Source of the DNA: Amborella trichopoda
Lineage: Eukaryota > Streptophyta > Magnoliopsida > Amborellales > Amborellaceae
Length of the DNA: 64,000 nt
Direction of reading: 5' to 3'
NCBI RefSeq assembly: GCF_000471905.2
Contig: NW_006497511.1
Location: 1,953,274-2,017,273, forward strand
Shown here: positions 23,501 to 34,909 of the stretch, piece after piece
How the letters are laid out: each line of letters opens with the position of its first letter
How positions within the stretch are numbered: position 1 is the first letter of the stretch
Translations under genes and position numbers: made by a program
Notes under the pieces: model-generated
The model's database searches: none
What the model was told of the DNA's origin: nothing
The model's input: the letters and a program-made list of their open reading frames with translations, nothing else

Positions 23501-24013
23501 TCAAAGGACGTGATTAGCCCGAATGGAGGAGATTAAAAATGGTGGAGAGGCTTCCTTGATACCTTCGAGGTAAAATATTGGTTGATTCGGCATACAAAAA
23601 GTAACCCTTCTCTTATAACAATCAATACTTGCGTGGTATACAGAGAGCCAATCCATGCCTAAGATCACATCAAAATCTTGAATTTCTAAGAGTATTAAAT
23701 CCACTAACATTTCCTTTTCTTCTATCCTTATCACACAAGACTTGTATACTAAATTGGTATTAATTGAATTCCCAACAGGTGTGGCTATCTCTAGAATGTA
23801 TTCCAATTGTTCTGGTTCTACCCTTAAGTGCCATGCAAAGTGTGGTGACACAAATGAATGAGTAGATCCAGGATCAATCAAAACATGAGCTAGTTCTTGA
23901 AAGATAGTAAGAGTACCTTGGATCATTGATTTTGAGGCCTGGCCATCTTGCTGGGTAATTGCGAATACTCTCCCCTTCGTCTGAGGTTTCTGGGCTGCCT
24001 CTTCAGGCGTCAA
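23501..24013 (-). pseudogene. N1 aspartic protease
   Basis: 170 codons. The active site reads HVLIDPGSTHSFVSPHFA, the DxG-S/T motif typical of Tekay/Del proteases. Downstream DVILGMDWLSVYHASIDC is the conserved ILG flap-end motif and the block linking protease to RT. The enzyme would release Gag and Pol from the polyprotein. The catalytic Asp is intact. A stop (TAG at 24020-24022) separates it in-frame from gag, and another stop ends it at 23501, so the polyprotein could not be read through. Confidence 0.9.
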
Positions 24014-24019
24014 ATGTTG

Positions 24020-24893
24020 CTATATTTTCAAGGCAGGACAATCTTTGATCGTGTGCCCCAACTTCCCACATTGGAAACAAGCTCCGAGTTCCCAATAACA
24101 GGGTTTCATCCCATGTCTCTTCCCACATTTTTTACAAGGCTCTAGTGGGCTTTGAAATGGCGTCGACCTTGGCCTTTTGTTCGCTCCTTCAGATTGTTGT
24201 CGATTAGGTGGTGTGGGCCTATACTGATTTCTCTGGCTATTCCCCTTTTGGTAATCTTCGCTAGTCTTTTTCAACAATTTGGGCTCTGTCCACTATTTTG
24301 ACATAAGTCCTTAGTTTTAAGACTGATATTCTACTTCTGATGGCTAGTCTGAGGCCCCTTTCAAATTTTTTTAGCTTTCTTTCTTTGTTGTTGACCATAT
24401 GTGGAGCGAACCTGGCCAATTCAGTAGACTTGGCCTCGTACTGTGCTACTATCTTTCTTCCTTGAACGAATTCCAGAAATTCCATTTCTTTTTTGTCTCG
24501 AATAAAATCTGGGAAGTACTTTTCATTAAATGTCTCTAGAAATACCTCCCAAGTCCAGGGTTTATTTTCTTGGACCAATACTCCTTTTGCCATTCGCCAC
24601 TAATGTTGTGCTTCACCTTCTAACATAAAGAATGTCAAGGCCACCTTCTTATCATCAGGACATTCCATTACCTCAAATATTTTCTCCAATTGCATAATCC
24701 ATCCCTCCGTTTCTAGTGGGTCTACAACACCCTTAAAAGAAGGTGGGTTCAATTTCTTAAATTGTTCGATATTACACCCACAATTTCCCGTAGCTGACTG
24801 CCTGGGTGGATTGTTGTTCTCCATCTGATGTTGCATTAGGGAAACCATATTTTCCAAGGCTTTATGAATTCCTTCCATATTAGCTTCAGCCAT
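24020..24893 (-). pseudogene. N1 gag
   Basis: Starts at the ATG at 24893. The first part contains NPPSFKGVVDPLETEGWIMQ, the entry to the chromovirus Gag core. A TAG at 24600-24602 replaces the first Trp of the usual HWWR motif. The core goes on in the same frame (TWEVFLETFNEKYFPDFIRD). A frameshift near 24265 leads to the zinc knuckle ACFQCGKLGHTIKDC (CCHC). An extra Cys pair precedes it (CKKCGKRHGMKPC). Gag packages the element RNA. Confidence 0.9.
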
Positions 24894-24985
24894 TCAGGAT
24901 CTTGACCTCGTACCGGTCTGTACATACAATAAATATGACTTAAAAGTACATTCTTTTCAAATTTCCTAGGAATCTTAAACCTATT

Positions 24986-24997
24986 GCTTTGATACCA
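24986..24997 (-). other. N1 primer binding site (initiator tRNA-Met)
   Basis: The minus strand reads tggtatcaaagc, one mismatch from the usual tggtatcagagc, four bases after the 5' LTR end. Confidence 0.88.
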
Positions 24998-25559
24998 TAT
25001 TTGTCACATCACAGGTTTTAAAATACTAAAATCCTTGAGATGTGACAGTTGATTCTTAATAAAACAAATTCTCAAACTTCACCATTTATTGCGCTAAAAC
25101 AATTTTCCATTTCTACGAGTCCACAAAGTCTACTCATAACTAATATTAACATGAAGGTTTGGATATACATCTGTTGATAGAACAAAAATTTACAATGGTG
25201 AAGTTAACCAAAAGTTACAAAGGAGAATTTAGTTATGACATGACTGCATCTTCTTCACAAGCTAGTGCTGCTGTGCATTTAACTATGAGACTGCAATTAC
25301 CCTAAAAACTATTTACCATAAGTTGGTGAGTTTGGCTACTCAGTAAGTGATCATCATGGTCCTAAAAATAATCATGGTAAGAAGATATAAAAAATTTCTG
25401 AAGAATGTATGTTAAAAACAACCTGAGAAAGAATTTACAAGCGAAAGCATTAATAGATAACAATTGCACTTTCACAAATTCATTGTTAAACATAATCCAA
25501 ATGATTGAAATGCATATAAACATTTTAACAAAAATGCATAATACAAAGGATTTCACAAA

Positions 25560-25810
25560 ATACTCTACCGGTGTCCTAAGTAGGTCACCAATATACCCCA
25601 CCAGCGTCCTGATGGGTCCAAACAATCCCTGCAGATCCAAACATACCTCACTGGCATCTCGGATGAGTCCAAATAGTCCCTACCGATGTAATTAGATAGG
25701 TCCTAACAATCCCTGCAGGTCCGATCATACCTCACCGGCGTCTCGGATGAGTCTGAATAGTCCCTACCGGCATAACTGGATAGGTCCTAACGATCATTGC
25801 AGATCCAATT
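25560..25810. repeat. 84-bp tandem repeat in N1 5' LTR
   Basis: Two clear units, starting at ggtccaaacaatccctgcag and ggtcctaacaatccctgcag, 84 bp apart, with a partial third. Confidence 0.82.
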
Positions 25811-27012
25811 ATACTCAAATTATCTCTGAAACTCTTGAAACATCAGAAAGCAACAATATCATATATGCAAAGTATCATTGAAAACATTAACATGAATTCA
25901 CTTGAAGGAATTTAATAACAATCACTTCCAATGAAATAACTCGAAGTAGCAATTTAAACATTTTGAGCAATAATTCCCGAAAGGTAGTAGTTCTGAAGGA
26001 CATTCTTGAAATCTAATATGATAACGGTCTAGTATCAATAGATGAACTTTTATGAGAATACAAAATTAAATACGGAATTATCACAATTTATGGAGTTGCC
26101 AATTCGTAAATAATCATTTCATAGGCAATAATACAATCAAGTGCAGAAATATCAGTTTTTCAAATAATGCGGCAATCATTTGCATATGAATTTTACAATG
26201 TCTAAATATTCAAAACAGTAGGAGGAAATCTCACAATTTTACTAAAAGTAGAAATATCACATTTATTTCTAATAAATTACAGTATCTAAAATTCTGAACA
26301 ATAGAAAGGAAAAATAAATTTATTTCTAAGAACTTACAGCATTTAGAACTTCTAACATTAGATAAAATATCATAATTTTAATAAAATGATTATTCTTCGA
26401 GACAATAACGTCGCTTACATATGTGTCACTTGAGAGAGCCTACGAACTGAGAGAGTTGACTGAGAAGTTTCCTAAATCATCCACCCAAAGCCTTTTCCCA
26501 CAAAAATCCACCAAACAGTGGGAAATCTCTACATAATCCATGCACAGCCTACCTCGCGAGTAACAACAATATTCACCCTTTACACTAAAAAAAAGCACTC
26601 GTTGAAACTGTGCAGCCCATTGTGAAGCATGATTGAGCCAATGAATTAAAAATGACCAGGACATAGCATCCCAACCGAATTCTAAAATTACGGTGCGTCC
26701 AAGGTAGCTCGCCTAATGTCACTACCAGGTAGACGAAGACTATTTTCTTTTGAGAGAGAGAGATTCATTGTTTTATGTTCGAGAGAGAGTGAGAACAGCC
26801 TTATAATACATAAGAGAGAGACCTTTATAAAACTTTAACACCTTTCATTGAAAGTGTCTTAATAATAGCTAATGAAGGTTATTGGGTTGTCACGTAGGGT
26901 GGTGAAGCATCTCCTTAAAACAACACTTTTGTAAAAGTTGCTGGAGCAAAGGTCTATACTGGCAAAATGGATCCCACGTAAGGGTGTTGGAGATGCTACC
27001 TTCTTGTAAGGC

Positions 27013-27036
27013 AGTGTAGACCATAAGGTCTACACT
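27013..27036. other. Perfect palindrome by the N1 5' LTR promoter
   Basis: Same arms and loop as at 20090-20113, again next to tataaaaatag. Confidence 0.85.
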
Positions 27037-27274
27037 ATAAAAATAGACTTGCACCATATTCAAAAATATTAAAAAAATAAATAAATTATTTTGAAATATT
27101 TTATTTAACAAAAAGGCTAATTGTCCTCAACGTGTTTCAAAAGAATTCTTCCCAAATATATCAGAAAAGACAAAATGAATGGTCCCTAAGGACCAAAATG
27201 TTCATATGAATCACCACACTATAAAGAGTTATTTAAACTTTTTTTTTTTTTTTTGAAAGTTTAGGATTGTTACA

Positions 27275-27279
27275 AGCTA
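27275..27279. repeat. Target site duplication of N1, right
   Basis: agcta, identical to 18064-18068. Confidence 0.92.
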
Positions 27280-28085
27280 GCGCGGGGCAAATGGGTCTAA
27301 GATCAGGAAAGAAGCTACAGCCCACACATCAAAATCTCAAGGCCCTCAAGTTTCCTGATCCTTCGCTTTCCCCTAAACCTCAACCCCAAACCTCTACATC
27401 CCTAATACAAGCCGTTAGTACATTCCCATCAACCTAGACCTCATCGGCCGAGAAAAAAAGTTAGCTAGTGCCACAAACCAAAACCCAACCAAAGCCTGTT
27501 CCTAAGCCTACCCTACCCCCTACACCTCTAACTGGATCAGGAACACATAAGATTAATGAGGATAAAGTGAAATATGACGTAATTGGGCACTTGAGAAGGT
27601 TTTCAACTCTTCTAACTATCTATGATGCCCTCCTGCTGTCTAGAGATTATCATATGGCCCTGATGCAAGCTCTTTCTAACCCAGAGGTATACGAGACCGA
27701 AGCGGAGACCATTGAGGTTGACCCAGCCATCCTAAGTGGGTGCTTGGCAATCTCTTTTTTCCGAAGACGACTTTCAATTGGGGGATAAATTCCATAATCG
27801 CCCCTCTTTGTGAATGGTGAACTCCACTCCTACCCTATCAACCTGATCATGCTGAATGGAGGCTCAGCAGTCAATCTGATCCCAAGAAGGATCCTCACTT
27901 GATTGGGATTAACGTCTGATGACCTCACTCCTACCCACATCACCATGCAAGGTTTCAACCAATCAGGAGGGAAGTCAGCTGGCACAGTGCGCCTTTGTCT
28001 CAAGATTGGTGACCTCAACGATTATGCTCAGTTCCACGTAAGTGACACCGATACCTCATACAACATCCTGCTTGGTCGTCCTTAG
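27280..28085 (+). pseudogene. E1 aspartic protease (Tat type), catalytic Asp lost
   Basis: The N-terminal block (27540-27730) reads VKYDVIGHLRRFSTLLTIYD and MALMQALSNPEVYE, the conserved pre-protease segment of Tat-lineage polyproteins. The active site follows near 27840: IMLNGGSAVNLIPRRIL. The expected residue is MLDGGSA; E3 still has D at the same place (54335), so Asp changed to Asn and the enzyme is probably dead. Next come LGLTSDDLTPTHITMQGFNQ and DTSYNILLGRP, the flap and the ILGRP end motif. Stops near 27787 and 27901 break the frame. N1 sits immediately upstream. Confidence 0.82.
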
Positions 28086-28754
28086 CTTCACGATCAAAGG
28101 GTGGTTCCTTCCATGCTCCACCAATGCTTCAAATACAGCCGAGATGGGAGACAGCACACGGTCTATGCTGATAAGATACCGTTCCCTGTAGCTGAGACTC
28201 ACTATGCCGACACCAAGTACTATTTCACAAGCCTTCCAGCCCTAAAAAAGTCAAAGGATGATGATTGGAGGCCTGTGAGAGAGACGGGACCCTCGCCCCA
28301 TGATGATGTTGAAGACCTAGGGCAAATGATCACGGACATGTTCAAAGAGGAGAAAAGACAGGGCAAGATGCTCCCTTTGACTCTGATCTACCCGTGTATA
28401 CCTTGCCACCTCTCCGAGGTCATGGTATCCTCTCGCGAAGACGAACCTTCCCCCTCTAATTCCAATTTGCCAGAGAAAAACGTTGAGCTAAAAGCTACTC
28501 CTGAGCCTAAGGAATCCTTAGTAGACCTTCCAGCACTGAGGGTCACCTATACATTGGACCAGCAAAAGGTCCTGCATGTCCTCAACGCTATTTTAGAAGC
28601 AAAACTGACGTACCAACCACCAAGGAAGGTGCTCCAAGTTCCATCCTCCTTGAACAAGGGGATCATCAGCAGCCAAAAGAAGGTCTTGTACTTCTCAGGG
28701 GTTGTCGAAGAAGTACAGGCAGACAAGAGTCAGCCCTCCGACTCTCAGGGATAA
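28086..28754 (+). pseudogene. E1 post-protease Tat segment
   Basis: 217 open codons from 28101. It starts LHDQRVVPSMLHQCFKYSRD, the conserved segment that follows the protease in Tat/Ogre-type Pol and normally leads into the RT. The upstream codon of the usual GRPWLH motif is a stop (TAG at 28084). The rest is acidic (KEEKRQGKMLPLTLIYPC, then a P/S-rich part) with no recognised domain. The frame ends at 28754. The RT that should follow is not there: no LCIDYR, FIDD, RNase H or integrase motif occurs downstream on this strand. Confidence 0.75.
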
Positions 28755-29228
28755 GACCTTATGGCAGAGCTGAGAAGTGAGGTTTGTAGCCTCTAGAATC
28801 AGCTAGAGGTTATGCGCGTCACGTTAAAGCACTTATTGGGGTTCGTCCCTAAGACTCAAACCTATGACAAGCTCAAAAGCAAGGCACCTCGAATCGAAGC
28901 CAAAGCTCCCCAAGACTGTAGCATTTATAACAAACAAACTCACCAAATCATGAGAACCATGAATTATGAGCCCTTGTACAATCAAACACTCAGGGGTGAG
29001 GAAGCAACTGCTCCCCCATTCGAGGACATTGAAGCCACAGTAGGCTACCATAAGACAAAGCAAGTTGTTCGCTATTCTTTTTCATCTCAAGCTATGAAAG
29101 GGCGGAAGCAATGAAATAGAAAAAGAAGGAAAGTAAGAGACATGCAAAAGAACTATTTCATTCATCAAAAATGTCATTTCTTTACAATAAAGAGGAAAAT
29201 AGAAAGAAGATGATGTAAAAAACGGTTA
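28755..29228 (+). other. E1 junction region between protease segment and antisense gene
   Basis: A 100-codon frame at 28812-29114 (MRVTLKHLLGFVPKTQTYDK ... QVVRYSFSSQAMKGRKQ) may be the Pol tail before the lost RT. I see no domain in it. An A-rich stretch (29105-29230) lies just past the end of the antisense gene and could hold its 3' end signals when read on the minus strand. Confidence 0.45.
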
Positions 29229-31158
29229 ATAATCTCATTGGCCCTTCCCTTGCACTCATCAACTGAGTTTCTTGCTCTCTCGATGCCTACTCTCAATTCG
29301 GCCACCAGCTCAGCCTCATGCTTCATTAGGGCTAGCTACTCGCCCAAGGAGTACTCGAGGTCCAGCACCTTCTGGCCTAGTCCCTTGTCTTTGACCACCC
29401 AAGCTGCAGTCTCCTCCTTCAATTTGGTAAGCTCTTGTGCCTATTTGGCAATCTTCACCTTCAAGTTCTGCACCTTGCTATAGCATGTCACAGCCTTCTA
29501 GGTAAGAGCAGACTTGGGCCTGTGTCAATTCCCGGTTTTGTGCTAAGGAAGCCTCCAATGATTCTAGTCGCGAGCCCACTAAGTGCGCTGCGGCCTTCTC
29601 TGCCTTCAAAGCCTCCATCCTCCACCCTTCCAGCTTGTTGGTGATACTGTCAAAATAAGGGAGCGCGTCAGGAACACTTCCTAGGGCGATCCCCCTCAAC
29701 TGCAAAAGCACAGCGCCAAGCTCTTTGAGAGGTAACTCCTTCAGCTTCTGGAAGCCCGTTCGCAGCATCCCAAAAAAAATTCCCCGTATCCCATAGAAAG
29801 TAGGCCTGAGCAATGCGATAGGAGCAATCACAACAGGAGGATCCCCAGCTGCCCCATGACAGCCCCTTCACTCAAAGCCCCTACCGTGTCCACTTCAGGC
29901 TCAGTCCTCTCATGCTTAGGTAGTGTAGCCTCGCCTTTTGCAAGCACCACAACCACAGCCGGGGCAAGGCTGGCCTCCTCACTTGGGGCCACTGCTTCAG
30001 TCTCAGGCTACACCATGGTAGCCCTCTCTCCCGGGGTAGTGATCTCTCCCTGGGACTCCTCTTTTCGAACCATCTCCACCTCGAGAGGTTCGACACCTTC
30101 TCCCTCTCCTTCTTCGCCCTTATCTCCCACGGAAAACACATCAACTGCAGGCTCTCCTATGGGGCCTGCCTCCTCTACGGTTGTAGGTGTCACCTCCGGG
30201 ACCTCTAATCCTGATCCTTGAGGGTGTTCTGCCTCTGCATTCCCCACAACTACCTTGATTGAGTCGACAACCTGCTGCCGCTCGAGTGGTCCCTTTTTAG
30301 TCCCCGGGGCTCCACTCTCTCTATAACCATGAGCTCTGCCAGGGCTTTCCTCTGCTCGATAGCCTCCAAAGCTCCAGAGGCCCTCTCCACCTCCGCCGTC
30401 TCCTCAAGGCCAGCCTCATCAAGGCTAACCTCATCAGCACCGTTCACCTCCATTGGGACTGAGCTCTCCCGTTCAGCCATTGATGTCACTTCTCGGTCTG
30501 AAGCAATCTCGATCGGGGCAGTAGGATCTGAGGTATCGGCTCGAGCCTCTGAAGTGTCAGGAGAAAGTTCATGACAAGGATAAGGCGAAGTCTCAATAGC
30601 AGAGGGCGATGCAGAAATAGCAGGAGACACACAGCCCTCCGAAGAAGCCGAGGGTGAGGGGTCGGGGCCCAGGACTTTGAGGCTTTCCTTCCATTTGAAG
30701 ATGGTAGAGAGGTTGTCAAAAACGCTCTCCGTATTTTTCTCCATATTGAGAAACCGCCGTAAAGATTCATCCATGGCAGTCTGGCGAGGCCGCCCGACCA
30801 TGCGTCAGTCACGAGGGAAGCCTAGGGTAAAGATATCGCCTAGGGGAAGGGTCCTAGGCATTTTCCACTGCCTTGTGTCTTGGCTCCAGTGGTTACCCTC
30901 CACTTTCGAAGGGTGTTTCGCATCTCAATACCCCTTGTTCGTGATTCTCCACCAGCACTCATGGGCCTCGGTTTCTTATACCGTTCTACCAATATGGGGC
31001 AGCACATACTTATTGACCTTGGGGGTCTCCAAGCATGTGGCCCAGGTGGTGCGAATGTGCCTCAAGAGCCAAATCTCCCTGAGGGTTCCCAGCTCATCCT
31101 TCTTCCAACGGGCTGCCCTGCTATGCTGCTTCGCAAATAATATGGAGAGCAGGCAGCC
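29229..31158 (-). pseudogene. E1 antisense gene, C-terminal part (acidic and coiled-coil-like)
   Basis: This continues the plant-mobile-domain frame past a TAG codon just before 31159: on the minus strand the same frame reads RAARWKKDELGTLREIWLLR, then stops recur. 30250-30801 (183 codons, MVGRPRQTAMDESLRRFLNM start) is rich in S, P, E and A. 29478-29831 and the reading down to 29229 are Glu/Leu/Ala-rich with heptad-like spacing (LKAEKAAAHLVGSRLESLEA; later VAELRVGIERARNSVDECKG), suggesting a coiled coil. The last residues reach about 29229. No known enzyme motif is visible. Several stops show decay. Confidence 0.55.
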
Positions 31159-32172
31159 CTAATCCAGCCCATGCTGCCGAGCAAACCGATGAGGAAAGTA
31201 GCCCTCAAGATTCGTGCCATGAACAGTACGATAGGCAAGAACTCTGCCTCTCACACTCAGCATAAACATCAATTCTCTTAGGCTGGTGAAGTCACCATAT
31301 AGGTGGTGGCCCAGCTTGTCCAAATACGCACGATCTGTGAGGACCCCAACTGGGAACGCCATCCGGGTCACGTGGTGGTGATCATTGAAGAACAAGCTGC
31401 GAGCGTGACTTGGGGGAAGGAAAATTGCCCTTTGCACGGCAATCTTCAGAAAAAATGGGCACACAGTGTCCTCTAACTCTTTGGTTCTAAGGTATGTGTT
31501 AAGAAAGTAAGCTTCAAGCCAGCCATACACATAACGGATCGGGAAAGGAGTCTTGAAATCTCCTGGGACGGCCTCGCCATCTACAACGCCATTCCCTCCT
31601 TCATCCCCTTGATACTGCCTTCCCCTTGAAATGGCTCCCAAGCCATGATAAATACAACAAAAAACAGATTGTGCTAGTGCATACTCCTTCCCTTGCTCCA
31701 TGTTGCAGGCCACATAAAAAGTGTCGGGACGAATGATGTCTGCCCCTCCTAGCAAGGAAAATTTACATGAGAAGAGCACCAAATAAGATGCCAGGTAGAT
31801 GTGCTCACTCTTTTTTCGAAGCTCGAAAACTGGTGGGGTTTCCTTTCCCTCTTTTCTCAACGACGGACCAGCTTCATCTGTATAGTCGCCGAAAAAGAAT
31901 GGTACCCATTTGGCTAAGGTGACTTGCTCACTTTTGGGCTCATCATAAAGTCGTCGATAGATCTCAAATAATTCTCGAAGCCCGGCCGGTGGGGCTTCTT
32001 TAGCTACTTTCTCCCTGCCAAAAATGACTGAGTTTGGGGGAATGAACTCGTCGTACATAACACCATGGAGCGGCAGCCCACCAATGAAGTACAGGTCCAT
32101 CAGCGATATCCCTGCCTCCCCATGACCAAGAAGCCATGTGTTGCTAGTATGGCTCCAAGTTTCCCACAACAC
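31159..32172 (-). pseudogene. E1 antisense gene, plant mobile domain-like core
   Basis: The longest convincing open frame in the window (337 codons), antisense to the element. Near the start it reads WSHTSNTWLLGHGEAGISLM then DLYFIGGLPLHGVMYDEFIP. The pattern GE-x-(S/I)L-D-x3-GLP-x-G is the signature start of the aminotransferase-like plant mobile domain (PMD, Pfam PF10536 family). It continues with EHIYLASYLVLFSCKFSLLG and IRYVYGWLEAYFLNTYLRTK, resembling the middle of that domain. PMD genes are known as cellular genes (MAIL1/MAIN type) and as extra genes captured by plant transposons; antisense extra ORFs are known in Tat-lineage elements. Function in the element is unknown. Long open length despite decayed gag suggests constraint in the past. 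Confidence 0.65.
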
Positions 32173-32660
32173 TTTGACTGTGTTAGAGCAATGATCGTAG
32201 TAGCCCGCCGAGCACTAGAGGGCAGCAGCCAAGGAAGCCTGTCTCAAGGTATTTCTGAAAGGCCTCAACACCTTCATGGTCCACGAGGAGTACGCCCCAG
32301 GTACTGGTGCTCTCCTTGTACCCGCAAGCCGGCAGACAACCATTTCATACCCGGGGTTTCCACCATCCACTTGCCTAGAGTCGGCAAGCTCTCATTAGAG
32401 GCCACGTTTCGATGAAGGCAATGCAAAAGGCCTACCCCGTCCTCTATACTCACATTCCCATCATTATCTTTCCTCGTCACCAACTGGACGGGGGTGCTCA
32501 CAAAGGTGACGCTCAAGAGCCACCTTGGTTCACATAAGGCCTCGGTGAACCAGATTGGCTCACCTCTCACCAAGCTTTTGCCAGTTAATTCAGCAGTACC
32601 AAGCTCCCCTTCTCGCGGGAGATTCCTCACATCTGGAACTGCACCTGAAGACTCATCCAT
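32173..32660 (-). pseudogene. E1 antisense gene, N-terminal part
   Basis: 128 codons from the ATG at 32660 (MDESSGAVPDVRNLPREGEL), containing EALCEPRWLLSVTFVSTPVQ. A frameshift and stop near 32200-32274 separate it from the PMD core, whose frame resumes upstream of 32172. I chose this ATG because it is the first one in a long minus-strand frame leading into the core. The true start may lie further upstream, toward the TATA box at 33608. Confidence 0.5.
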
Positions 32661-33607
32661 TAGACTAAAAGCTTCACTGGCAAAGGATGTTAGGCGGCCA
32701 TGAAGAGACTGCGCTCACAAAGGCATATCACCGATTGGGCACTCAGGGTGTAATGCTGTCAGGGTATCGTCGTCCCACAGCTAAGGGGGAAGATTATTAT
32801 CATCTACCCACTAAGATGGTATCGTCAACTCGCGACCAAGATGTGTTAATGCTTGTGCTCCAGCTGTCAAGCATGCTCCACAAGTGCATTCCTCAAAATA
32901 TAGACATGCCCCTAACACTTGAGGCATGGCCTATCACCGCGCATGCGAAGGGTGACCATTCGCAGTCTCATGACCCTTCGTCTCTAGACTGTTACGGCCC
33001 CACAACCCTTCGAGTTCCCATGGCGTTTCCCCTCTTCACCGGGAACTCACTCCTGTTCACTGAAAAGCCTTTCCCCGCCTTCTACCCTTTACCAGAATTG
33101 GTGGAAGACCATCGAAAATCCCCAGAAAGCCTCCCTGTGACCCCGCGAATTTCCTTTCTCCTGATTTTCCCACTTCAGCAATTCGCCACAAGCTCACCAG
33201 AATTCTACTCAGATCCCGATAGGCCCATTGTTGTTGCTCCTTCTTCTCCTCCAATAACCAGAGGAGTGACGGAGCCCTCTGAACTCTCTGCAACCACTCG
33301 TCAACTGCGGAACTACCGGAGAAACACTCAAGCCCCGGCAGAAGAACCATTGCAAAACCTGACTAAGGCCTCGAGAAACCCTGTTCCTTGCTCGGAGAGC
33401 CTCGGCACTCTCCAAAGATGTTCGTAAGCACCTCCCAAAGGCCCACAACCCACTGAAGCTCGCCAGAGACAGCTCCCGCTCTGCTGCAGATTTTGACTGG
33501 GAAGTTCTAGCGAAGAAATCTCTAGACGAAAACCCCTTGCTCTGGTTCTCTCTCTCTCTAAAAGCTTTTTTTAGCCCTTAGGTAAAACAGTAAAGAGGGA
33601 TTTTCCT
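32661..33607 (-). other. Probable leader of the E1 antisense gene
   Basis: About 950 bp between the antisense ATG and the antisense TATA box. Minus-strand frames at 33057-33350 and 33209-33448 have no recognised domain. A plus-strand 246-codon frame (32687-33427) looks like a chance opposite-strand frame. Near 33546 the minus strand has a gagagagag run just downstream of the TATA box, typical of a 5' leader. Confidence 0.35.
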
Positions 33608-33617
33608 CCTTTTTATA
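33608..33617 (-). promoter_or_regulatory. TATA box of the antisense gene
   Basis: The minus strand reads gagtataaaaaggagg, a near-consensus TATA box (tataaaaagg). About 50 bp downstream on the minus strand is a short AG-rich tract. It lies upstream of the antisense gene in the right orientation and is not part of an LTR. Confidence 0.6.
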
Positions 33618-33721
33618 CTCAGCAGTGCCGCAAACTGCCCTCGACAAACATGAAATGACGCGTCAGTCCCCATGTGGTAATAAAACCAAGCTGAGGACGG
33701 TCAAAACCCGAGACCCGAAAG

Positions 33722-33983
33722 GGCCATCGCCGCACACTTCACCCAAAGTCCATCACCGCATGCTTCTCCCAAAGGCCATCACCATGCGCCTTCATCAAGA
33801 GCCATCATCGCACATTTCACTTAAAGGCCATCGTAGCGTGCCTTTGTCAAGAGCCATCACCGCACGCTTCACCCAAAGGCCATCGTCGCATTCCTTCGTC
33901 AAGGGCCATTGCCGCGTGCCTTCGTCAAGAGTTATCGTCGTGCACCTTTGCCTAGAGGTTATCGTCGCGCGCCCTTCGTCGAG
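33722..33983. repeat. 26-bp minisatellite in E1 3' region
   Basis: Ten units of the type ggccatcgccgcacacttca plus cccaaa or tcaag endings, 26 bp each except the last (28). Confidence 0.92.
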
Positions 33984-34224
33984 GGTTTAACGTTGCGCTC
34001 TTCAACAAGTACCTAATGTCGTGTGCGCATCATTTAGGTGTAATTCCGCGTGGGCCATCAAACGCTTAATGCCACTCACATACCATGGCACTCCCATCTG
34101 GACCATTGTCCTACCACCTCAGGAGGTTCATTCCCTGCGCCACAGTCTCACTCCTCTGGGAGTCCAGTCTTCAGTGACGGCTTTGTTCCTTATGGAGTCG
34201 CATGCCTTCACCACGTAATGGTCC

Positions 34225-34895
34225 GTGTTGTATGACCTTAAATTTCACCGCTACGGTCCAAACTATATAACCTTAAACTATAGCGAAGGTCTAGTTCCAC
34301 GACCTTAAACTGCTTAGTCCTCATCGCATGACTCAAAACTGTACGACCAGGGTCCAAACTATATGACCTTAAACTATAGCGAAGGTCTAGTCACATGACC
34401 TTAAACTGCTTAATCCTCGTCGCATGATTCTAAACTGTTGGACCATGGTCCAGCTGTGTGACCCTAAACCATAGTGTACGTCCTGACCGCATGACGTTAA
34501 CAGGCTTAGCGCCATGGTCCAAACTACATGACCCTAAACTATAGCAGAGGTCTAGTTGCACGACCTTAAATTGCATGGTCCATGCTGCATTACTTTAAAC
34601 TGTACAGCCCTGGTCCAAACTATATGACCTTAAATTGTAGTAGAGGTCTAATTGCATGACCTTAAACTGCATGGTCCTAGTTGCATAACTTAAACTGCAT
34701 AATCATAGTCCATGCTATATGACCTTAAACTACACAGCCATGGTCCAAACTATATGACCTTAAACTGTAGCGGAGGTCTAGTTACACGACCTTAAACTGC
34801 ACGGTCTGAGTTGCATGACTTTAAACTGCATAACTGCGGTCCTGATCGTATGACATTAAACTGCTTCGCTTGGGTCCAAGAGGCATGACCTTAAA
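34225..34895. repeat. Degenerate 29-37 bp repeat in E1 3' region
   Basis: About 19 units headed gaccttaaact, many ending ggtccaaactatat or ggtctagttgcat. Two or three unit types alternate, giving a higher-order pattern. Related units occur at 35405-35495 and, inverted, in element X at 8998-9120. Confidence 0.88.
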
Positions 34896-34909
34896 GATGC
34901 CCCCACATA

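Larger units (their letters stand above)
18069..27274 (-). mobile_element. Element N1, Tekay/Del chromovirus, complete but degenerate
   Basis: A full-length minus-strand Ty3/gypsy element of 9206 bp with two LTRs (2294 and 2273 bp), TG...CA termini, an initiator-Met primer site, a polypurine tract and gag-PR-RT-RH-IN in standard order. It sits inside the E1 gag-protease region. In stretches compared by hand (about 350 bp) the LTRs differ by about 7-9 percent, less than those of E1. Stops, frameshifts, an RT active-site change and an N gap show it is inactive. Confidence 0.93.
25002..27274 (-). repeat. N1 5' LTR
   Basis: Co-linear with 18069-20362. It contains the second copies of the 84-bp tandem repeat (25560-25810) and the palindrome. 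A segment containing gtaaaacatagtgc next to the palindrome in the other LTR is missing here. Confidence 0.93.

Noticed and set aside
28812-29114. Start of an RT gene after the E1 protease
   Set aside because: No VPKKDGK, DYRxLN, FxDD or RNase H motif in any frame; the frame ends at 29114 just before the antisense gene end.
32687-33427. 246-codon plus-strand frame, unusually long
   Set aside because: No domain, opposite to the presumed antisense gene leader, no homologous frame in E2, E3 or X. A real gene cannot be excluded without searches.
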